Of a stretch of 64,000 nt of DNA, positions 59,013-64,000 are shown piece after piece. The notes under the pieces were generated by a model, which ran no database searches, had not been told where the DNA came from, and was given only the letters and a program-made list of their open reading frames with translations. Source of the DNA: Collinsella aerofaciens (lineage in GTDB: Bacteria > Actinomycetota > Coriobacteriia > Coriobacteriales > Coriobacteriaceae); the NCBI RefSeq assembly GCF_902364355.1, contig NZ_CABJDK010000002.1, forward strand, positions 62,001 through 126,000, read 5' to 3'. Both the position numbers and the translations under genes were made by a program. Numbering within the stretch: the stretch's first letter is position 1; every line of letters starts with the position of its first letter.

Positions 59013-59939
59013 ATGCCCATTCGCATTCCCGACGCCCTCCCTGCCGCCGCGCAGCTCGAGAGCGAGAACATCTTTGTCATGACCGAGTACCGCGCGCTGC
59101 ACCAGGACATCCGTCCGCTGCGCGTGCTCATCCTCAACCTCATGCCCACCAAGATCGCCACCGAGACGCAGATCATGCGCAAGCTCTCCAACACGCCGCT
59201 GCAGGTGGAGGTGGACCTGCTGCGCACCAAAACGCACGAGGCAACCCACGTGAGCGCCGGCCACCTGGAGACGTTTTACCGCACGTTCGACGACATCCGC
59301 GACATCCACTACGACGGCCTGATCATCACGGGCGCGCCGGTGGAGCAGATGCCGTTCGAGGAGGTCGACTACTGGCCCGAGCTCTGCCAGATCATGGATT
59401 GGTCCACCACACACGTGCACTCTACGCTGCACATTTGTTGGGGCGCGCAGGCGGGGCTCTACCATCATTACGGTATCCAGAAGTACGACCTGCCGGCAAA
59501 GGCGAGCGGCGTGTTCGAGCATTATCTAGTGAAGCCGCAAAGCCCGCTGGTCCGCGGCTTCGACGACCGTTTCTATGCCGTGCATTCACGCAACACCGAT
59601 GTGCGCCGCGAGGACGTGGAGGCCGAGCCGCAGCTTGAGGTCGTGGCCGTGTCCGACGAGGTGGGCCTGTACATCGTCAAGTCGACCGACAGCCGTCGCT
59701 TCTTTGTCTTTGGCCACCCCGAGTACGATGCCGACACGCTGCGCCTGGAGTACGAGCGCGACGTGAAGCGCGGGCTCAACCCTCAGGTGCCGGCGCATTA
59801 CTTCCCAAACGACGACCCCTCGGCCGAGCCGCTCAACGTCTGGCGCAGCCAGGCTCAGCTGCTCTACACCAACTGGCTCAACTACTACGTCTACCAGACC
59901 ACACCCTACGACCTGGCCCGCGCCGGCGAGGAGCACTAG
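59013..59939 (+). CDS. metA: Homoserine O-acetyltransferase (MetA family)
   Basis: 308 residues. First committed step of methionine synthesis. C142 in HICWGAQAG is the acyl nucleophile; H235 and E237 in FGHPEYD complete the triad; numbering coincides with E. coli MetA. Residue 111 is glutamate (GAPVE); in characterised MetA proteins glutamate here favours acetyl-CoA and glycine favours succinyl-CoA, so acetyl transfer is predicted despite the family's usual succinyltransferase label. ATG 59013 behind GTAAGGAG. No met gene is adjacent, and I see no SAM riboswitch in the 170 nt upstream. Confidence 0.95.
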   Translation: MPIRIPDALPAAAQLESENIFVMTEYRALHQDIRPLRVLILNLMPTKIATETQIMRKLSNTPLQVEVDLLRTKTHEATHVSAGHLETFYRTFDDIRDIHYDGLIITGAPVEQMPFEEVDYWPELCQIMDWSTTHVHSTLHICWGAQAGLYHHYGIQKYDLPAKASGVFEHYLVKPQSPLVRGFDDRFYAVHSRNTDVRREDVEAEPQLEVVAVSDEVGLYIVKSTDSRRFFVFGHPEYDADTLRLEYERDVKRGLNPQVPAHYFPNDDPSAEPLNVWRSQAQLLYTNWLNYYVYQTTPYDLARAGEEH

Positions 59940-59980
59940 GTCGCGGCCGTGGCCGTGACTGCCGCCGTGGCCGCCGCGTG

Positions 59981-60099
59981 ACGAGCGTGGAAATCCGGAC
60001 ACACGAGCGTGGATAATCGGACGTTTGCAACGTGAGCGTGGATAATCTCCCGTTTTTGGCTCACAAGGGGTCTCAAAGCGGGAGATTTTCCACGCTCAT
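59981..60099. repeat. Array of GAGCGTGGA units with 22/29-bp steps, left copy
   Basis: Units begin at 59981, 60003 and 60032 (steps 22 and 29). The last (GTGAGCGTGGATAATCTCCC) pairs with an inverted unit at 60078-60099 (GGGAGATTTTCCACGCTCAT) to close a hairpin. The gene-less 60100-60394 that follows also has three 11-bp near-repeats (GCATTTGGTCA, GCATCTGGACA, GCATTTGGTCA) from about 60306. Confidence 0.85.
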
Positions 60100-60394
60100 T
60101 TTTTCTGCAGCTGCCGTACCGTCGGCATCATCACACGTTGAGTACATGCGGACTACATCGCAAACTAGGTAGTTTCGAGCCACAGCATATTTTCTTTCAA
60201 TGAAGTCGGTGGCTTTTGAGGCTCAAAATGTGGAGACAGGGACCTCTCGACAACCGTTCTACCTGCAGATATAAGCCATTGGCCTAAAACATCCAAAACC
60301 GTCAGGCATTTGGTCAGCATCTGGACAGCATTTGGTCAGACTTCGCATGAAACCGTCTGGTACGTTTGCGCCGTTCCAAGAGTTTGGGGGCGAC

Positions 60395-61357
60395 ATGGCA
60401 AACATGACGGCGAATCAAAGACTCACAAGTCACATTGAAGCATGCGAGCAGCAGATGAGCTGCGTGTACGCGCGCACGACGGCGGAGGCAAAGCAGATTG
60501 AACGGCGGGTGGCGGCGGGAAGTCTCAAGGTGGTCATGCCGGGACTGTATGCGCGTCCGGAATACTGGTCCGAGCTCAAGTTTCGGCAGCGTTATCTGCA
60601 TCGGGTGCGGGCGCTTGCGCAAAAGCACCCCGACTGGACGTTTTGCTCCTATACGGCGGCCGTTGTCTATGGCCTTTCGGTTTCGCATGCCAATTTGACG
60701 CACATCCATATCGCCGCGATGCCGGCGCAATCGACGACGCCAGGCTCTCAAGTCGTTCGCCATCGGTATGCTTATCGGACACGGGCCAGCGAGATGGATA
60801 TTGCCGTGACCGATATCGATCAAACGATTGCGGATTGCCTGGTCGATGCATCGTTTGTCGAAGGGCTGATCATTGCGGACTCGGCGCTCCATGAGCAGCT
60901 TTTGTCGAAGGAGCACCTTGTTGAGGCAGTCAACAAGCTTGGCTTAAATCGTCGCGGTGTTGTGACGGCGCGCAGGGTTGCACGGTATGCCGATGGCCTG
61001 TCGGAAAGCGGTGGCGAGTCCAAGGCGCGCGCCCTGATGATCGAGCGCGGCTGGCAGACGCCGGAGCTGCAAATTGAGCTGTTCGACCCGGTTGAGCCGG
61101 AACGGCCGTATCGCGTCGACTACTTGTGGCGCGTGGAAGATCGGCTGATCATCGGGGAATTTGACGGATTCGTTAAAAGCGAGAAGGCAGCGGAGGAGGG
61201 CAAGCTCGCAAAGGCGCAGTTTGATGAGCGCCAGCGCGAGTCGAGGCTTTCGCTGCTTGATAACTGCAGGATCGTGCGCTTGTGCTGGGATGATCTGAGG
61301 GATCCGGCAAAGCTCGATCGCAAGCTCAAAGTTGCCGGCGTGCCGCGTGCATGTTGA
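60395..61357 (+). CDS. AbiEi-like protein with a PD-(D/E)XK/DUF559-type C-terminal domain
   Basis: 320 residues. The N-terminal ~190 residues resemble the AbiEi antitoxin-like proteins of Actinobacteria (RRVAAGSLKVVMPGLYARPEYW as a winged-helix turn, then SYTAAVVYGLSV). The C-terminal part (ESKARALMIERGW..P..Q, YRVDYLWRVEDRLIIGEFDG..K) carries the E...D...E-x-D/K arrangement of a Vsr/DUF559-like nuclease fold. No toxin partner (AbiEii) is adjacent, so a classical toxin-antitoxin pair is not supported. Start ATG 60395 (weak GGGGGCG); TTG 60332 and ATG 60347 are alternatives. The gene is bracketed on both sides by the same periodic repeat array, suggesting mobility. Confidence 0.65.
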   Translation: MANMTANQRLTSHIEACEQQMSCVYARTTAEAKQIERRVAAGSLKVVMPGLYARPEYWSELKFRQRYLHRVRALAQKHPDWTFCSYTAAVVYGLSVSHANLTHIHIAAMPAQSTTPGSQVVRHRYAYRTRASEMDIAVTDIDQTIADCLVDASFVEGLIIADSALHEQLLSKEHLVEAVNKLGLNRRGVVTARRVARYADGLSESGGESKARALMIERGWQTPELQIELFDPVEPERPYRVDYLWRVEDRLIIGEFDGFVKSEKAAEEGKLAKAQFDERQRESRLSLLDNCRIVRLCWDDLRDPAKLDRKLKVAGVPRAC

Positions 61358-61381
61358 GGCGGTTGCGGGGCGTTAAGCTGC

Positions 61382-61550
61382 ACGAGCGTGGATAATCGGA
61401 CACACGAGCGCGGAAATCTGGACGCGCGTTGATTGAGCGTGGATTTTCAGACATACGAGCGTGGATTATCGGACGTTTGAATAATGAGCGTGGATAATCT
61501 CCCGTTTTTTGCCCCCGAACAGTCCCAAAGTGGGAGATTTTCCACGCTTA
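61382..61550. repeat. Array of GAGCGTGGA units with 22/29-bp steps, right copy
   Basis: Units begin at 61382, 61404, 61433, 61455 and 61484 (steps 22, 29, 22, 29). The last unit (ATGAGCGTGGATAATCTCCC) pairs with the inverted unit at 61530-61550. Same plan as the left copy, with one extra 51-bp period. Confidence 0.88.
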
Positions 61551-61575
61551 TCTTGCGGGTGCGATACAACGACAT

Positions 61576-62172
61576 TTAGGCGCTGATGGTGTTGGGCAGC
61601 GGCAGGTCGTGTGCATCGGTGGGGACGTGGTCGATGCGCTGTTCGTCAAAGGCGATGCCGACGATTTGACATGCGGGCGAGAGCATGGACAGGTAACGGT
61701 CGTAGCAGCCGCCGCCGTAGCCCAGGCGCGCGCCGGTTTGGTCGAAGGCCACGAGCGGCACAACAATCATGTCGAGTGCTTCGGCAGGCACGATGGGGAA
61801 GCGGTTGCTGCCGATGTCCGCGGCAGCGAAGGTTCGCGTGGGATGAGTGATAAACGGAGCCGCGGACGCATCGTCGGCGGCAACTGCCCGCATGCACATA
61901 CGCTGGCCACAAGCTGCGGCTTCGGCTGCCGAGAGCATGCACGGATAGGCTGCGCGCCAGCCGCGCGCGGCGGCCGCAGCGGCAAACGCGGCAGGGTCTG
62001 CCTCGGAACCCATCGCGGCATAGACGGCAACGGTGCGCGGCGCCGCGGCATCCAAGCGGCCCAGCAGCTCAGCCAGCCGCGTGCAAATGACAGCAGACTT
62101 TGCCTTCCGAACATCCAAATCAATCGCATCGCGCCGAGCAATTACCGCCCGCCGCAACTCAGCCTTATCCAT
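61576..62172 (-). CDS. 5-formyltetrahydrofolate cyclo-ligase
   Basis: 198 residues. ATP-dependent conversion of 5-formyl-THF to 5,10-methenyl-THF. MDKAELRRAVIARRDAI is the typical Lys/Arg-rich N terminus; VYAAMGSEAD is the folate-side motif; RLGYGGGCYDRYL is the signature nucleotide/phosphate loop (usually GYGGGYYDR). Start: ATG 62172 behind GGGGGAGGGG; an earlier in-frame start at 62199 lies in a dispersed repeat. Transcribed in the same direction as the M16C peptidase gene, but a hairpin separates them. Confidence 0.93.
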   Translation of the reverse strand: MDKAELRRAVIARRDAIDLDVRKAKSAVICTRLAELLGRLDAAAPRTVAVYAAMGSEADPAAFAAAAAARGWRAAYPCMLSAAEAAACGQRMCMRAVAADDASAAPFITHPTRTFAAADIGSNRFPIVPAEALDMIVVPLVAFDQTGARLGYGGGCYDRYLSMLSPACQIVGIAFDEQRIDHVPTDAHDLPLPNTISA

Positions 62173-62190
62173 CCTAGCCCCCTCCCCCAA

Positions 62191-62226
62191 ACCTACCAAA
62201 AAGGGACAGGTTTATTTTTGGCAGGT
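62191..62226. repeat. Palindromic repeat (ACCTACCA...TGGCAGGT family), copy 3
   Basis: ACCTACCAAAAA and TTTTTGGCAGGT close the stem; AGGGACAGGTTTA is the loop, as in copy 1 at 42762. Confidence 0.8.
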
Positions 62227-62247
62227 TTTATCTGGGCAAATGTCGAA

Positions 62248-62282
62248 ACCACCACAAAGGTGCCTGTCCCCTTTGTGGTGGT
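62248..62282 (-). terminator. Hairpin downstream of the M16C peptidase gene
   Basis: ACCACCACAAAGG (62248-62260) pairs perfectly with CCTTTGTGGTGGT (62270-62282). It lies 15 nt past the peptidase stop on the minus strand. Confidence 0.75.
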
Positions 62283-62296
62283 TTTGCTTGCTGTGG

Positions 62297-64000
62297 CTAG
62301 CCCAGCAGGTCGATGACGTTAAAGCCGGCGTTGCTCTTTGCGATGACGTCGCGGCCGCCAAAGACGCAGGTTGGCGACTCGGCTGCGATGCGCGTCACGT
62401 CGGCGCCGAGCGAGCGCAGCTCACCGGGCGTGGTGGCGAGCATCTGGGCGCGGCGCTCCTCGCGTGCATGCGGATCGAGTCCGGCCAGGTAGGTCGTGTT
62501 GCGGCGTTTGGTGAGCGCGTACGGCTTCACGGGCGCGTCCATGCCGCTCACACAGCTTACGATAAAGCCCTCGAAGGCGGCCTCGTCGGGCTCAAAGCTG
62601 CCGAGCCATTCGCCTGCGCGCGCCACGCGCTCAATCGAGGGATCGATTGCCGGGTCACGGTAGGTGTAGAACGCCGCCTGACGCTCGCCGGCTGCGCGGA
62701 ATCCGCAGCCGTACGCACCGCCCTTCACGCGAATCTCGTTCCACAGGTAGTCGTAGGAGAGCGCGTTGGCAGCAACCGCCCAAGCACCCGTCACGTCAAT
62801 GCCCAGGCGGCGCGGGTCGCACGCGCGCGCCGCAAAGCAGATGTCGCTGGGGATGACGAAAGCCTCGTGGCGGTCGCGCGGCTCCGGCACCACGAGCGTG
62901 CCGCTGGCAGCGCCGTCGCCAGCGCCCAGCCCCAGGTCGCCCGCAGCATCCCAGTACGCGTTAAAGTCCTCGTCGCTGCCGGTAAAGCTCGCCATGCAGC
63001 CATCGGCCACAAAGATGCGCTCCGCCAGCTCGGCAAGCTTGGCGCGCAGGCCGTCCAGGCGCTCGTCAAAGTGCTCGAGCAGATCGCGCAGGAACAGGTA
63101 GAAGTTCACGCCCGAAAGCTGCTCGCGCACCACGGCCGAAGGCGAGCTGTAGCTCATCGCGCGACCGAGCGCCGCCGAGTGTCCGTTGTTGATAAAGCCC
63201 TGCTCAAGCCCAATGCGAATCTGCGTGAGCACGTCGCGCACGCGGTCAGCGTCGGCATTGAGCAAAAGCGTGCTCGACCACACCTCGCGCGGCAGGCTCG
63301 CCAGCGCATCGATCTTCTCGGACAGGGCGCCGGCGCTCACCAGCAGGTAGGGGCGCACACCGTCCACGTCGGGCTGCGTCATGACCTCGGTCGTAAAGCT
63401 CAAAAAGCCCAGCTCGCCGGCAAGTAAGTTGTCGAGCTCCTCGGCCGAGTGCTCGCTCGTGGGCAGCTGTTTGAGCAGGCGGCAGAGCAGCGTCACATAG
63501 GGCAGGTCCTCAAACACGACGCAGCTCAGGTCGAAATACTGCATGGCGTAGGCCAGGCGGTTGGTGGGGATGCCGTGGCGCAGGCAGGGGATGGGCGCAG
63601 TCGTGTCCACGACCAGTGACGGTTCGGGGCGCGCCTCGCCAATGTCGGACACGCGCAGGCGCGGCAGCGTGGCCTTGTCCTCGGGCGTGTCCTCGGCTTC
63701 CTGCGCGGCACGCAGCGCGGCCGTGCGCTCGACCACGTCGGCCAGCTCGACATCGGTCATGGCATCGCGCCTGGCTGCCAGCTCTGCGGCCTCGGCGCTC
63801 TCCGAACCCTCGGCGGCGTCCACCGGCACCAGCTCGACCAGCGCCATATGGTCGTTTTCCAGCACCAGCTCGCGCAGCAGGTCCTCAAAATAGCTGCCGT
63901 CCAGCTCGCCTCGCAGCTCCTCGTACACCGGGCCGTACTTGAGTGCCAGCGTCGCGGCGTCGTCATCGTAGAGCCAGGTGCTCAGCGCGTCGCACGCAAT
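62297..64000 (-). CDS. M16C (presequence protease-like) peptidase, C-terminal part (5' truncated by window)
   Basis: The frame is open to the right edge (at least 567 residues), so the N-terminal half with the HxxEH zinc motif lies outside the window. What is visible corresponds to the M16C-associated region and the inactive C-terminal M16 domains: an acidic helical stretch (VELVPVDAAEGSESAEAAELAARRDA), LSYDYLWNEIRVKGGAYGCGFRAAGERQAAFYTYRDP (the R/Y substrate-binding region of the last M16 domain), and a typical end VIAKSNAGFNVIDLLG. These clam-shaped zinc proteases degrade short peptides; bacterial members are cytoplasmic. A GTG at 63928 is not the true start. Confidence 0.88.
   Translation of the reverse strand: MACDALSTWLYDDDAATLALKYGPVYEELRGELDGSYFEDLLRELVLENDHMALVELVPVDAAEGSESAEAAELAARRDAMTDVELADVVERTAALRAAQEAEDTPEDKATLPRLRVSDIGEARPEPSLVVDTTAPIPCLRHGIPTNRLAYAMQYFDLSCVVFEDLPYVTLLCRLLKQLPTSEHSAEELDNLLAGELGFLSFTTEVMTQPDVDGVRPYLLVSAGALSEKIDALASLPREVWSSTLLLNADADRVRDVLTQIRIGLEQGFINNGHSAALGRAMSYSSPSAVVREQLSGVNFYLFLRDLLEHFDERLDGLRAKLAELAERIFVADGCMASFTGSDEDFNAYWDAAGDLGLGAGDGAASGTLVVPEPRDRHEAFVIPSDICFAARACDPRRLGIDVTGAWAVAANALSYDYLWNEIRVKGGAYGCGFRAAGERQAAFYTYRDPAIDPSIERVARAGEWLGSFEPDEAAFEGFIVSCVSGMDAPVKPYALTKRRNTTYLAGLDPHAREERRAQMLATTPGELRSLGADVTRIAAESPTCVFGGRDVIAKSNAGFNVIDLLG

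Noticed and set aside
60395-61357. Classical AbiEi/AbiEii toxin-antitoxin pair
   Set aside because: No AbiEii nucleotidyltransferase gene lies on either side; only the AbiEi-like part is present, with an added nuclease-like domain.
59981-61550. GAGCGTGGA arrays considered as CRISPR
   Set aside because: The 22/29-bp steps are too short for repeat plus spacer and the intervening bases are not unique spacers.

Overview
The window reads as a chromosomal segment of a high-GC, anaerobic actinobacterium, most likely a gut Coriobacteriia member close to Collinsella. Reasons: GC-rich codon use, a pyruvate:ferredoxin oxidoreductase, rubrerythrin, several PTS sugar systems, LytTR two-component pairs, and many short intergenic palindromic repeat families. 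The genus is inferred from gene content, not from a marker gene. No rRNA operon, CRISPR array, prophage or complete insertion sequence was seen.

Layout. 1-1.8 kb: tail of a membrane (possibly kinase-like) protein and an FHA protein. 2.2-5.8 kb: nifJ with a long leader and a strong terminator inside a 29-bp inverted repeat. 6.1-8.1 kb: an AT-richer AAA/DUF4143 ATPase with an upstream repeat array, then an AT-rich gap. 8.1-9.0 kb: carbamate kinase. 9.5-15.0 kb: a beta-glucoside module (PRD regulator, PTS EIIA, EIIB, EIIC, 6-phospho-beta-glucosidase) whose EIIB gene is frameshifted. 15.4-16.5 kb: a membrane-anchored C39-like cysteine peptidase. 16.8-28.4 kb: amino-acid permease, amidohydrolase, two LytS/LytR-type systems, a zinc-phospholipase-like protein, an MFS protein, a glycosyltransferase and a phosphoesterase. 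28.8 kb: tRNA-Asp. 29.2-42.8 kb: housekeeping and repair genes (Rrf2 regulator, MutY-like, rubrerythrin, RmuC, ABC exporter, Nth, Mfd, PAP2, threonine aldolase, GNAT).

43.1-57.7 kb is the most distinctive part. Three HutC-type GntR regulators and three FrlB-like SIS-domain proteins surround one mannose-family PTS (fused EIIAB, EIIC, EIID), with an EamA transporter, a HAD phosphatase and a YitT protein. The simplest model is uptake and phosphorylation of Amadori-type amino sugars (fructose- or glucose-amino acids), followed by cleavage by several deglycases of different specificity, each tied to its own regulator. Three different candidate operator motifs support the regulator-target pairing. 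recQ lies inside this block.

57.8-64 kb: an L-2-hydroxyisocaproate/lactate-type dehydrogenase, MetA (predicted acetyl-CoA type), an AbiEi/PD-(D/E)XK-like protein bracketed by periodic repeat arrays, 5-formyl-THF cyclo-ligase, and the C-terminal part of an M16C peptidase running off the right edge.

Between the genes are at least six distinct repeat families. One of them, with two copies downstream of Amadori-cluster genes, shows compensatory base changes and looks like a structured RNA.
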